This document shows, one piece after another, positions 50,227 through 58,982 of a DNA stretch of 64,000 bases. Each line of letters opens with the position of its first letter. The first letter of the stretch is position 1. Both the position numbers and the translations under genes were made by a program. Source of the stretch: Fimbriimonas sp. (GTDB lineage: Bacteria; Armatimonadota; Fimbriimonadia; Fimbriimonadales; Fimbriimonadaceae); assembly GCA_031292555.1 (NCBI GenBank), contig JARLGV010000051.1, forward strand, positions 1 to 64,000, given 5' to 3'. The notes under the pieces are model-generated. The model saw only the letters and a program-made list of their open reading frames with translations. It made no database searches and had not been told where the DNA came from.

Positions 50227-52335
50227 TTACAAACCAAGGATCTTCTGGATGAGCGCCTTTTGGGCGTGGAGGCGATTCTCCGCTTGGTCGACGACCTTAC
50301 TTTGGGGGCCGTCGATGACTTCGGTGGTGACCTCGAAACCGCGCCGGGCGGGCAGGCAGTGAAGAAAGATCGCGTCCTTCTCGGCGATGCTCATAAGGCG
50401 TCCATTTACCTGGTACGGCTCGAAAACTTTAAGCCGGTGCTCCTGCTCATGCTCGTCTCCCATCGAGACCCAAACGTCGGTATAGACCACCTGCGCGCCG
50501 TCCAAGCCCTCTTCGATGTCGGTTGTCTGGGTTAGCCCTTCCATCGGCTCCAAGCGGAAATTCTCAGGCCCGCAGATCGTCACCGGATACCCGATACGAG
50601 TAGCAAGTTTCGCAAGTGAACGGGCGACGTTGTTGCCGTCGCCGATATAGGCGATCTTCACTTTGTCCTGGCCGAAGTTCTCCTGAATCGTCTGCATATC
50701 GGCCAGCGCCTGGCATGGGTGTTCCCACTCTGTGAGCGCGTTGATAACGGGCACGTTAGCCTCTTCGGCGAGTTCGACAAGGTGCTTCTGCCAGTAGAGG
50801 CGGGCCACGATGAGATTGCACCAACGCGACAGGTTCTGGGCGACATCTGCAACCGAGTCCCGTGCCCCCATCGCAATGTCGCCTTTGCCGAGATAGACCG
50901 GATGGCCCCCCAACTCGACGATCGCGGTCTCGAACGAAACGCGCGTACGCAGCGACTGCTTCTCGAACACCATCGCGACGGTCCGGTTCTCGACTGGATT
51001 GATCACCGACGGCGCAATCCTTCGCCGCTGCTTGCTGTAGACCGCAAGGTCGATCACTTCTTCGATCTGAGCCGTCGAAAGGTCGTCGATCGACAATACG
51101 TCGTGGAGTGGTTTGACAAGCGCTTTCGCGCGAACGCCTGACCGCGGGATCATCGGGGCAGGGACACTCATTGCCTCGGCAAGGATTCCCAGCGCATGCA
51201 CAATCTGATCCTCAGTGACGATTAGGGGCGGAACGAATCGCAGAGTGTAGTCGTCGGTCGCGTTGATGATCAGCTTCTTCTCGAAGCATTTCTTGACGAG
51301 GTCCTTGGCAATCGGCTTGTCTAGAGCGGCGCCAATCATCAGTCCCTTGCCGGTGACCGTCAGGCCCATCGCGGCAAGGCCGGTGGCAAGAAGGTTGCCA
51401 ATATGGGTGACGTGCTCAAGCAGGTCCTGGTGCTCGATCGTGTCGATAACGGCAAGCGCGGTCGCACAGGCAAGTGGGCTGCCTCCGAAGGTTGAACCGT
51501 GGTCTCCCGGCTCCAAGATCTCAGCAGCTCTTCCGCATGCGAGCGTCGCTCCGATGGGCACCCCGCCACCAAGGGCCTTGGCAAGCACGAGCACGTCCGG
51601 CTTGATTCCATAGTGCTGGTATGTGAACCACTTGCCGCTTCGGCCCATTCCGCACTGGACCTCGTCGAACATCAGAAGGGCGTTGTGTTCTTGACACAAT
51701 CGCTGGGCCTCTCGCAAGTAGTCCTCGGTCAGTTCAAGGATGCCCCCCTCGCCCATGATCGGCTCCAGCAGGATCGCCGCCGTGCTATGGGAGAACGCTT
51801 CCCGAAGCTCTTCAAGGTTGTTGGCCTCGACATGAACGAAGCCAGGAACGATCGGCTTGAACGGCCGCTGGTACTTCAGTTGTCCGGTGGCCGATAGCGC
51901 ACCGAGGGAGCGACCGTGAAAAGACCGGTTCAGGGTAATGATTTGATAGTCGCCATCTGGCCGCTTGGAGTTACCGTGCTTCTTCGCGATCTTGATCGCG
52001 CACTCGTTTGCGGTGGCGCCGCATCCGCACAGGAAGACGCGGTCCATGCCGCTGATTTCGCAAAGCCGCTTGGCCAATTGGGCCTGTGGAGCGGTAAGTA
52101 GGAGGTTGGAAGTATGAATCAGCTGTTGGGCTTGACGGGTGATCGCCGCGACCACCGCCGGGTGGCAGTGCCCAAGTTGGCAAACTGCGATTCCCGCAAG
52201 GAGGTCCAAATATTCGTTCCCTCGGTTGTCCCAGAGGCTGCAGCCGGAGCCTTGGACGAAAAGCGCGGGCATCCGCGTGTATGTCCGCATGAGGAATTCG
52301 TCATCCGTCGATTTAATCGTGTCGTATTTGAGCAT
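50227..52335 (-). CDS. argDF: ArgD-ArgF fusion: acetylornithine aminotransferase and ornithine carbamoyltransferase
   Basis: A 702-residue single chain joining two arginine-biosynthesis enzymes. Residues 1-391 are an acetylornithine aminotransferase: CGATANECAIKIAK, SFHGRSLGALSATG, LLMFDEVQCGMGRSG and Lys253 in VLAKALGGGVPIGA for PLP. After a short linker, about 404-702 are an ornithine carbamoyltransferase: FEKQSLRTRVSFE (carbamoyl-phosphate loop 461-465), EWEHPCQALADM, IGDGNNVARSL, TDVWVSMGDE and HCLPARRG (659-666). The frame is continuous with no stop or start at the junction. It would catalyse steps 4 and 6 of the pathway; the deacetylation step between them is not encoded here. ATG 52335 is chosen because it gives a normal ArgD N-terminus; the frame upstream is unrelated. 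A structured leader precedes it. Confidence 0.93.
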   Translation of the reverse strand: MLKYDTIKSTDDEFLMRTYTRMPALFVQGSGCSLWDNRGNEYLDLLAGIAVCQLGHCHPAVVAAITRQAQQLIHTSNLLLTAPQAQLAKRLCEISGMDRVFLCGCGATANECAIKIAKKHGNSKRPDGDYQIITLNRSFHGRSLGALSATGQLKYQRPFKPIVPGFVHVEANNLEELREAFSHSTAAILLEPIMGEGGILELTEDYLREAQRLCQEHNALLMFDEVQCGMGRSGKWFTYQHYGIKPDVLVLAKALGGGVPIGATLACGRAAEILEPGDHGSTFGGSPLACATALAVIDTIEHQDLLEHVTHIGNLLATGLAAMGLTVTGKGLMIGAALDKPIAKDLVKKCFEKKLIINATDDYTLRFVPPLIVTEDQIVHALGILAEAMSVPAPMIPRSGVRAKALVKPLHDVLSIDDLSTAQIEEVIDLAVYSKQRRRIAPSVINPVENRTVAMVFEKQSLRTRVSFETAIVELGGHPVYLGKGDIAMGARDSVADVAQNLSRWCNLIVARLYWQKHLVELAEEANVPVINALTEWEHPCQALADMQTIQENFGQDKVKIAYIGDGNNVARSLAKLATRIGYPVTICGPENFRLEPMEGLTQTTDIEEGLDGAQVVYTDVWVSMGDEHEQEHRLKVFEPYQVNGRLMSIAEKDAIFLHCLPARRGFEVTTEVIDGPQSKVVDQAENRLHAQKALIQKILGL

Positions 52336-52716
52336 CTTTGTTGTTGAACTTTTCGCAAATGACGCGCACCTTTGCGCGCTTGGATGAGCGAGAAATAAGG
52401 GGAGGCGGGTTGCGACGTCGCAAGCTGGCAGAGGGCCGACTCCCCTAAATACGAGAGGCACGACGGCGCGTCTCACGCGAAACCAGCGTGATCGTGTTGA
52501 TTCCCAAGGTGCGGGAGGCGCCCAACATCTCGTTTACATTACCCCAACTTCACATTGGTACAGGAAGTCCTTGCATGTACGACCGACCAAGACTATAATG
52601 CCAGTGCAGTTTGAACCTGCAACCTATTTTGGGTATTGAGGGTATAACCCCCTAAGCGCTGGTTCAATCGGCGCAATAACGCTCCCAACAGGGGCGGTCC
52701 GTCAGGAGGTGTTTGT
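52336..52716. other. structured divergent region between argDF and a small lipoprotein gene
   Basis: This 381-base region holds, toward argDF, a perfect 14-bp palindrome TTGCGACGTCGCAA (52410-52423) nested between GGGGAG (52399-52404) and CTCCCC (52440-52445), so the argDF leader can fold into a branched structure. TAATGT on the minus strand near 52545 may be its -10. The right part carries the lipoprotein promoter and a leader of about 110 bases. I see no gene. Confidence 0.5.
52571..52599 (+). promoter_or_regulatory. near-consensus sigma-70 promoter of the small lipoprotein gene
   Basis: TTGCAT (52571-52576) and TATAAT (52594-52599) are separated by exactly 17 bases. Confidence 0.75.
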
Positions 52717-52860
52717 ATGACTAAGAAGATTTTTGCGCTCGTAATGGTGGTCAGCGTTCTCGGTGCATTTTTGGCTGGTTGCAAGAAGGACGATGCTACG
52801 GATAGCAGCTCGTCTGCTTCGGCTTCGGGTACTGGTGCAGCCGCCGATACCAGCAAGTAA
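52717..52860 (+). CDS. 47-residue lipoprotein
   Basis: A short gene with its own promoter, a perfect AGGAGGT ribosome-binding site (52704-52710) and a strong terminator. It encodes MTKKIFALVMVVSVLG followed by the lipobox FLAGC; the mature part is only about 26 residues, Lys/Asp at first and then Ser/Ala/Thr/Gly rich. It should be lipidated and membrane-anchored. The strong signals on both sides suggest high expression, as for abundant small lipoproteins that line the envelope, but no family is recognisable. The next gene, on the opposite strand, is another lipoprotein sharing the terminator. Confidence 0.85.
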   Translation: MTKKIFALVMVVSVLGAFLAGCKKDDATDSSSSASASGTGAAADTSK

Positions 52861-52883
52861 GAGACTGCCCATTTAGCGGGTAC

Positions 52884-52926
52884 AAAAACGGTCCTCGGCC
52901 ACCTGGCCGGGGACCCCGTTTTTTTT
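52884..52926. terminator. bidirectional intrinsic terminator
   Basis: AAAAACGG (52884-52891) and CCGTTTTT (52916-52923) flank a GC core (CGGCC, loop ACCT, GGCCG) followed by an eight-T run. The T-run serves the plus-strand lipoprotein gene, and the mirrored A-run serves the minus-strand one. Confidence 0.9.
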
Positions 52927-53482
52927 ATAGTCCGACCGAGTGGGCGGCATCCTCAACTTTCTTCGTGGAGTCCTTCACTTTCTGGCTGGCATCGTCGAAT
53001 GCCGCCTGTGCGTCCGCGAGCTTCTTCTGAAGGCTCCGGTATTCGGCATCCGCCGCATCTAGCTTGGCTTTGACATCGTCAACGCTCTTTTCAGCGTTAT
53101 CCTTCGCCTTCTTGGCGTCATCGACTTTGGCATCGATCTCCGACTTGATCTTCTGGAGGTTCAAGGCCGCATCTAGGCGCTTGATCTGATCCTTGATCGC
53201 GTCGAGTTTCAGCCCGTCAATGCCAGACTTGGATTTCAGCTCCGCCAACTTGCCTTGCATGCCGACCAAATTGGCCTTTGCCGATTCCAGGGCGGCACGG
53301 CCCGAATCGGCGGACAGCTTACTTGCGGCATCGGTCGCCGATTTCCAGGCGCTTCCAGCGAGTTCGGTCGCCTTGTTCACCGCTGCCCGGCCCTGAGCCA
53401 AAGCCGCATCCTGGTCCTTTTGCTCGCATCCGCCCAACAACAGGAGGCACAGCGTGGCCCCCGTCAATAACAAGATCTTCAT
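52925..53482 (-). CDS. coiled-coil lipoprotein
   Basis: A 185-residue protein. The signal is MKILLLTGATLCLLLLGGC, a clear lipobox. The mature chain is almost entirely charged helix rich in Ala, Lys and Asp (KSEIDAKVDDAKKAKDNAEK; AKLDAADAEYRSLQKKLADA), predicting a long coiled coil. Such proteins may tether the outer membrane to peptidoglycan or act as spacers; this is inference. ATG 53482 is chosen for the signal, with AAGGG upstream; TTG 53488 would add two residues. It follows the nucleotidyltransferase gene by two bases, so the two are probably one transcript. Confidence 0.82.
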   Translation of the reverse strand: MKILLLTGATLCLLLLGGCEQKDQDAALAQGRAAVNKATELAGSAWKSATDAASKLSADSGRAALESAKANLVGMQGKLAELKSKSGIDGLKLDAIKDQIKRLDAALNLQKIKSEIDAKVDDAKKAKDNAEKSVDDVKAKLDAADAEYRSLQKKLADAQAAFDDASQKVKDSTKKVEDAAHSVGL

Positions 53483-53484
53483 GT

Positions 53485-54417
53485 TCAACCCTTGTAGTTG
53501 CCGTGGAGAATCGTATTTTCGATATCTCCATCAATCGATACGGGTCCGCCGATGATTGAGTGGCGGATGTTTCCGGAAACTTTTACGTGAGCGCCGGGCA
53601 GAATCACCGAATCTTCGATCGACCCGCACTCCAGCCGGGCCCCTTCGCCGATTGCGACGTTGTTCGAGAGGTCTCCTACGGCTGTAGCAGTCGGCGCCAC
53701 CAGAACTCCGCCGTGAAGATAGAAAGCGGACGTCTCAAGGTAGAAATCGAGAGTTCCGGTATCGAACCATCGATCCTTGAAGATCCCGGCGAGAACGGGC
53801 AAACCTCGGTCGACCAGAATCTGAATCGCATCGGTGATCTCATATTCGCCACGAAAGCTCGGTTTCAGCTCAGGCAGGACGCTCCAGAGTTCAGGGCCAA
53901 AGAAATACAAGCCCGCCATGCACAAATTGCTTTCCGGCACCTTCGGCTTCTCCACAAGCTTGACAATTCGATCCCCTTCGACGTTGGCCACTCCGAAGTG
54001 AGTCGGGTCAGGCATCTCCTTGACGACGCTCAGATTTGCGCAACCTGACTCCTTGAACCGGGCGGCGAACTTCTGGAAACCGCCGCTGTAGATCGCGTCA
54101 CCCAAATATAAAACGAACGAATCGTCTCCCACGAAATCGCGAGCGAATCCGACGGCATGAGCCAGACCGTGCGGTTCGATCTGTCGGACGTAAGTGAGGT
54201 TTACGTCGAACGACGCGCCGTCGCCGAGTGCCCGACGCATCTGCTCTTCGGTCTCGCCGATCACGATACAGATGTCATGGACGTCCATCTCCTTCAAGCG
54301 GTCGAAGGCGTACTCGAGCGTCGTTCGGTTCGCGATGGGAAGGAGTGGCTTTGGAATCAGCTTCGTTACTGGATTCAGACGAGTGCCTCGACCCGCCGCT
54401 AGAATGACGCCTTTCAT
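53485..54417 (-). CDS. NDP-sugar pyrophosphorylase (glucose-1-phosphate thymidylyltransferase-like)
   Basis: A 310-residue nucleotidyltransferase. The signature MKGVILAAGRGTRLNP with IPKPLLPI binds the nucleotide. YLGDAIYSGG carries a metal-binding Asp, EKPKVPESN is the sugar loop, and RWFDTGTLDFYLETS is typical of RmlA/StrD-type enzymes. The last 60 residues form left-handed beta-helix-like hexapeptides (VGDLSNNVAIGEGARLECGSI), as in the long-form thymidylyltransferases. It would make an activated sugar such as dTDP-glucose for cell-surface glycans. ATG 54417 is chosen for the family start; no ribosome-binding site is evident. It is followed at once by the coiled-coil lipoprotein gene. Confidence 0.9.
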   Translation of the reverse strand: MKGVILAAGRGTRLNPVTKLIPKPLLPIANRTTLEYAFDRLKEMDVHDICIVIGETEEQMRRALGDGASFDVNLTYVRQIEPHGLAHAVGFARDFVGDDSFVLYLGDAIYSGGFQKFAARFKESGCANLSVVKEMPDPTHFGVANVEGDRIVKLVEKPKVPESNLCMAGLYFFGPELWSVLPELKPSFRGEYEITDAIQILVDRGLPVLAGIFKDRWFDTGTLDFYLETSAFYLHGGVLVAPTATAVGDLSNNVAIGEGARLECGSIEDSVILPGAHVKVSGNIRHSIIGGPVSIDGDIENTILHGNYKG

Positions 54418-54742
54418 GGAACTTTGCGGGATTGAATTCGACAACTGAACCCAAACCCGCCCCCGATGATACTCCGTGCCGATTCTCTTTGTGGGGACAT
54501 CGCTCATCAAGCTTTCGGCTCATCGGAGAATAATCCAACGCAGAAACTTGCTTATCACTATCTTTTAGTCCTTTTCTTATAGATATCCGATGAGATACTT
54601 CGTCCTCGCCCTGCTTTGGGCCAATTTCGCGAATTCGGGGTCATTCTGATTTCACTCAGCGACGTTCACGGTATTGGGCAATGGCCGAATCCGATGGATA
54701 CTATAGATTAGGTTAAGAACGGGACGGGTAACCTATACTTCT
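54418..54742. other. divergent intergenic region
   Basis: This 325-base gap between the pyrophosphorylase and a lipoprotein gene includes a frame at 54590-54649 encoding 19 hydrophobic-leaning residues (MRYFVLALLW...), which looks like an isolated signal peptide, perhaps a relic. TATACT (54734-54739) lies three bases before the lipoprotein ATG. I see no other gene. Confidence 0.45.
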
Positions 54743-55972
54743 ATGGCGGACGGTCGAGTGCATCCATACCTATGCGGCTCCATCGTCGCAGTTTGCCTGC
54801 TCGGGGGGTGTCATTCCAACCTCGAACTCATGGATTCCTTCGGCCCGCGCGAGATCATTCCCTATACTCCTCGAGCCAACAGTCAAAACGCATTCGACGC
54901 ATACGCCCTCGCCGCGCTTGATGCCGAGAAGCTAGCGGGACCGTACGTGTCCCGTGTGTCCTTCTTCCCCGATCAGAAAACCGAGATCATCAAGGCGCTT
55001 CGACCTTGCGTCAGACAGGTCTCGGAGGCTACCAGGCTCGACTGCGAGTTTCGATTCGTTCCCCATAGGCCGTTCACCCAGATCCCCTACCAGAACGGTT
55101 GGCGGTTCATCGGACGGGTATACGAATGGAACGCCGACCGGGCTTGTACGACAGGCGACTACGACACCGCAATTGCCAACGTGACGGTGGGCACGAAATT
55201 CGGCTTTGACTTGACGGCAGGAGGGGCAACCGACGCTTCGCTCGGCCTATCCATCGTCGACGAATTGCGACGCTCGATCGCGCCCTATCTCGCGAAAATG
55301 TCTCCCTCCCAACTCGACCGGTTGGCAAGGGGAATCAAGGACGATGTGCAGCGTGAGCCTTCCATCGCCACGGCCATAAAGAACGAGCACGAGAATATTC
55401 TCCAGTCGCTGCGCTTTGTCGAAGAGTGCATGACAAAAAACAACTATGATGCGCTGCTGGACAACATGGGGCCGGACGTCAACGAGGCGATTCGATTCCT
55501 CAGCGAGATCGGAGGCAACGAACGCAAACAGCAGACGTTCCTGACCGAACTGACGCAGGCCTGCGAATCTGAGTACGCGACCGTCCAGCAGGATGCGAAT
55601 GTGCCCACTATCAAGCGCCCCCAAACCAAAATCGAATTCAAAAAGCAGTGGAGGAAACTGCCCAAGTATCTTCTCGGATCGCTCCGACCGCTACTGAGTA
55701 TGAGTGACGCAACATGCGCCCGAACACGTCTCCTCTTGCTCTACGCGGAGATCCTCAAATTCGGCAAGGAGCAGAAGCCCTTTCCGTCCGGATTAAGCGT
55801 CTTTTCAAACGACCTAACGATCGATCCGTTCACTGGAAAGCCGTTTCTCTATCATGCGGACCAAGCCGAGTTCACGCTCTACAGCGTGGGGGCCAACTGC
55901 CGGGATGATGGTGGAGATACCGACGAAACCTACTCCACTCCAGACCTAAAGCTGGAGTGTCCGGGTCCGTAA
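54743..55972 (+). CDS. lipoprotein of unknown function
   Basis: A 409-residue exported protein. The signal ends in the lipobox CLLGGC. The mature part is mostly helical with several Cys residues. At the C-terminus, DPFTGKPFLYHADQAEFTLYSVGANCRDDGGDTD closely follows the pattern found at the end of type II secretion pseudopilin-like domains (VGxxxxDDGG), suggesting a shared fold or calcium-binding loop, although no prepilin N-terminus is present (split motif given by parts; position about 345-385). The ATG lies three bases after TATACT, too close for a normal leader, so either the promoter is elsewhere (TATAG at about 54704) or translation is leaderless. Neighbours give no clue. Confidence 0.75.
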   Translation: MADGRVHPYLCGSIVAVCLLGGCHSNLELMDSFGPREIIPYTPRANSQNAFDAYALAALDAEKLAGPYVSRVSFFPDQKTEIIKALRPCVRQVSEATRLDCEFRFVPHRPFTQIPYQNGWRFIGRVYEWNADRACTTGDYDTAIANVTVGTKFGFDLTAGGATDASLGLSIVDELRRSIAPYLAKMSPSQLDRLARGIKDDVQREPSIATAIKNEHENILQSLRFVEECMTKNNYDALLDNMGPDVNEAIRFLSEIGGNERKQQTFLTELTQACESEYATVQQDANVPTIKRPQTKIEFKKQWRKLPKYLLGSLRPLLSMSDATCARTRLLLLYAEILKFGKEQKPFPSGLSVFSNDLTIDPFTGKPFLYHADQAEFTLYSVGANCRDDGGDTDETYSTPDLKLECPGP

Positions 55973-55977
55973 AGCGA

Positions 55978-56009
55978 ATCGCCGTGCAAGCCTGAGCTTG
56001 CACGGCGAT
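55978..56009. terminator. hairpin between convergent lipoprotein and aconitase genes
   Basis: ATCGCCGTGCAAGC and GCTTGCACGGCGAT form a perfect 14-bp stem around CTGA. Confidence 0.8.
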
Positions 56010-56025
56010 CACCGGTCTACGGTAC

Positions 56026-58689
56026 CTAGACTAGCGACCGAAGCACGTACTGGAGGATGCCGCCGTTCAGGTAGTACTGGTTCTCCTGCGGCGTGTCGAT
56101 TCGCACCTTCACCGCGATTTCGAGTTTCGAGCCGTCCGGCTTGACAGCGGTCAATGTGAGCACCTTGCCGTTTGCGAAGTTCGTGCCGACCCCCTCGGAA
56201 AGTCCCGCCAGATCGAAGACCTCGTGCCCGGTCAAACCAAGGCTCTCCACTGACTGTCCGTCGACGAATTCGAGCGGCACGACCCCCATTCCGATCAAGT
56301 TCGATCGGTGGATCCGCTCGAAGCTCTGCGCAAGCACGGCTTTGACGCCAAGCATGTAAGTACCCTTGGCCGCCCAGTCGCGGCTCGAGCCAGAACCGTA
56401 CTCCTTGCCCGCAAGCACCAACAAAGGCGTGCCCGACTCCTGGTACTTCATCGACGCATCGTAGATCGTGGTCACCTCGCCGGTCGGCAGATAAGTCGTG
56501 AATCCTCCTTCCGTTCCGGGCGCCAGTTGGTTTCGCAGTCGGATGTTGGCGAACGTGCCTCGCACCATGACCTCGTGGTTGCCGCGACGCGAGCCATAGG
56601 AGTTGAACATTGCAGTCGCTACGCCGTGCTCGGTCAGATACTTGCCTGCGGGAGAATTCAATTTAATGCTTCCGGCTGGAGAAATGTGGTCAGTAGTTAT
56701 ACTGTCACCAAGTACCGCCAAAGCACGCATGCCGGTAAGGTCCTTGACTTTGGACGGCGCGGTCGCGTTCATCCCGTCGAAGTAGGGAGGGTTCTTGACG
56801 TACGTGGAAGCATCCTGCCAGGCGAAGTTGTCTCCGCCCGAAACCGAGATCTCTGCCCACCGCTCGTCGCCCTTGAACACGTCCTCATAGTTGTCGATGT
56901 AGAGTTCTCGGCGCACTGCTTGAGCGTTCGTCTCGGCGATCTCGCCTTGGCTGGGCCAAATATCGCGAAGATAGACTGGGTTCCCGTCCCGATCGTTACC
57001 AAGGGGATCGACGTTCATGTCGATGTCGATCGTCCCAGCCAGTGCATATGCGACGACCAACGGAGGCGACATCAGATAGTTCGCTTTGATGTCTTGGTTG
57101 ATTCGTCCCTCGAAGTTTCGGTTGCCGCTGAGCACGCTACACACCACGAGGTTGCGGTCGTTCACCTGCTTCGAAACCTCTTCTGGAAGGGGGCCCGAGT
57201 TGCCGATGCAGGTCATGCAACCATAGCCGACAACGTTGAACTTGAGTTCGCGCAAGGCATCCATTAGCCCTGCCTTCTCAAGTATGTCGCTCGCAACCCG
57301 CGAGCCAGGCGCCAGCGACGTCTTGACCCACGGCTTTGACTGAAGTCCCTTGGCTACCGCTTTCTTGGCAAGCAATCCTGCCGCCGTCATCACCGATGGG
57401 TTCGACGTATTTGTACAGCTGGTGATCGACGCCAGGACGACCGACCCATGATTCACCGACATACCGTTGTGGCTGCTGTCGGCTTCGCCGGTCAACTGCG
57501 ACTCGAATACCTTATTGAAGTTCGCCTTCGCCTGATTGAGAAGAAGCCGGTCCTGCGGCCGCTTCGGTCCGGCGACACTGGGAACCACCGTCGACAGATC
57601 GAGGGTCAGCACGTCAGTGTAATCGCATTCCGGTGTGTCGGCGGTGTGGAACAGGCCCTGCTCCTTGAAGTAGTCCTCTACCAACTGGACGAGTTCCTCC
57701 GACCTGCCGGTGAGGCGAAGGTATCGGAGCGCTTCCTCGTCGACCGGGAAGATCGCGCAGGTCGCACCGAATTCGGGAGACATATTGCCGATCGTGGCTC
57801 GATCTGCCAGGGGAAGGTTCTGGAGGCCGGGGCCAAAGAACTCGACGAATTTGCCGACCACGCCCTTCTTACGCAGCATCTCAGTGACGGTAAGTACGAG
57901 GTCGGTCGCGGTGGCGCCCTCGGGGAGCTTGCCGGTGAGGCGGAAACCAATAACCTGCGGGATAAGCATGCTGACGGGTTGACCAAGCATTGCCGCCTCC
58001 GCCTCGATACCACCAACGCCCCATCCCAACACGCCGATTCCGTTTATCATCGTCGTATGGGAGTCGGTGCCGACGAGCGTGTCCGGGTAGAGGGTCTTGG
58101 TCGAGCCGCCGTCCTTGACGAATGCGACGCGCGCCAGATGCTCCAGATTGACCTGGTGGACGATTCCGGTATTGGGTGGAACGACCCGGAAGTTGTTCAG
58201 GGCCTTCTGGCCCCACTTCAAGAACTCGTAGCGCTCCTGGTTTCGTTCGAATTCGAGGTCGCGGTTGATCAGCAGGGCCGCTTCGCTTCCATAGGCATCG
58301 GCTTGGACTGAGTGGTCGATGACCAATTCGACAGGCTGAAGCGGGTTGATCTTCTTCGGATCGCCACCAAGCGCCACCATCGCATCGCGCATAGCCGCAA
58401 GATCGACAACGCACGGCACGCCGGTGAAGTCCTGAAGGATGACGCGAGCAGGAGTGAACGCGATCTCCTTGCTTGGCTCCGCCTTTGGGTCCCAAGACGC
58501 GAGCGCTTCGATATCCTCTGCAAAGACGCTGCGACCGTCTTCAGTTCGAAGGAGATTCTCAAGGAGAATCCGCAGCGAATAGGGGAGCTTCTGCAGGTTG
58601 TGTCCCTTGTCCGCAAGGGTCTTCAAACTGTAGATCTGATACTCGACGCCGCCGCTAGTGAATTTCTTTTTGGCCTGAAAACTGTTCAA
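56026..58689 (-). CDS. acnA: aconitate hydratase
   Basis: An 887-residue aconitase A of normal length, interconverting citrate and isocitrate in the TCA cycle. The [4Fe-4S] cluster Cys ligands are in [15 protein letters not shown] and [15 protein letters not shown]. Other landmarks are the early [76 protein letters not shown], and the swivel-domain [18 protein letters not shown]. The start is TTG 58689, preceded by AGGAGG eight bases upstream. It is cytoplasmic and monocistronic. The leader has features described separately. Aconitase A can bind RNA when its cluster is lost; nothing in the sequence shows this here. Confidence 0.97.
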   Translation of the reverse strand: MNSFQAKKKFTSGGVEYQIYSLKTLADKGHNLQKLPYSLRILLENLLRTEDGRSVFAEDIEALASWDPKAEPSKEIAFTPARVILQDFTGVPCVVDLAAMRDAMVALGGDPKKINPLQPVELVIDHSVQADAYGSEAALLINRDLEFERNQERYEFLKWGQKALNNFRVVPPNTGIVHQVNLEHLARVAFVKDGGSTKTLYPDTLVGTDSHTTMINGIGVLGWGVGGIEAEAAMLGQPVSMLIPQVIGFRLTGKLPEGATATDLVLTVTEMLRKKGVVGKFVEFFGPGLQNLPLADRATIGNMSPEFGATCAIFPVDEEALRYLRLTGRSEELVQLVEDYFKEQGLFHTADTPECDYTDVLTLDLSTVVPSVAGPKRPQDRLLLNQAKANFNKVFESQLTGEADSSHNGMSVNHGSVVLASITSCTNTSNPSVMTAAGLLAKKAVAKGLQSKPWVKTSLAPGSRVASDILEKAGLMDALRELKFNVVGYGCMTCIGNSGPLPEEVSKQVNDRNLVVCSVLSGNRNFEGRINQDIKANYLMSPPLVVAYALAGTIDIDMNVDPLGNDRDGNPVYLRDIWPSQGEIAETNAQAVRRELYIDNYEDVFKGDERWAEISVSGGDNFAWQDASTYVKNPPYFDGMNATAPSKVKDLTGMRALAVLGDSITTDHISPAGSIKLNSPAGKYLTEHGVATAMFNSYGSRRGNHEVMVRGTFANIRLRNQLAPGTEGGFTTYLPTGEVTTIYDASMKYQESGTPLLVLAGKEYGSGSSRDWAAKGTYMLGVKAVLAQSFERIHRSNLIGMGVVPLEFVDGQSVESLGLTGHEVFDLAGLSEGVGTNFANGKVLTLTAVKPDGSKLEIAVKVRIDTPQENQYYLNGGILQYVLRSLV

Positions 58690-58982
58690 AGAGTCCGCCT
58701 CCTAATATGCCCGGTCTCCCGGTCGTATCAAAGGGGTATCCCAAGGGCCAAGGAGAGGTTTAGAGGTTCAATATACCCGTCTTGGCTAGGCGCAGTCCCG
58801 GTGAAAGGGACCACCTGCCACATGGAAAGGCAGTCCCTTACTCGAATTCCGATCCTGCTTCACCCAGGACGACGACCTAATGCCGGCGAAGAGACCGCCC
58901 TGTCGGGCTGGTCTGCAGAACTTAGGTTAGCGATTTATTAACCTATGTTCCGTTGAACATGGATCAATACTGAAACAAGGAA
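58690..58982. other. divergent region between acnA and an STN-like gene with alternative stems
   Basis: GCAGTCCC (58792-58799), GGGACCACCTGCC (58807-58819) and GGCAGTCCC (58829-58837) can pair in two mutually exclusive ways: the middle segment with the first or with the third. Further right are inverted repeats AGGTTA/TAACCT (58924-58944) and ATGTTC/GAACAT (58945-58960). No gene is seen. Which strand is transcribed across the stems is not clear. Confidence 0.45.

Noticed and set aside
58740-58880. Possible tRNA or known riboswitch in the acnA upstream region
   Set aside because: No cloverleaf, T-loop GTTCRA pattern or recognised riboswitch core could be traced; only alternative stems are reported.
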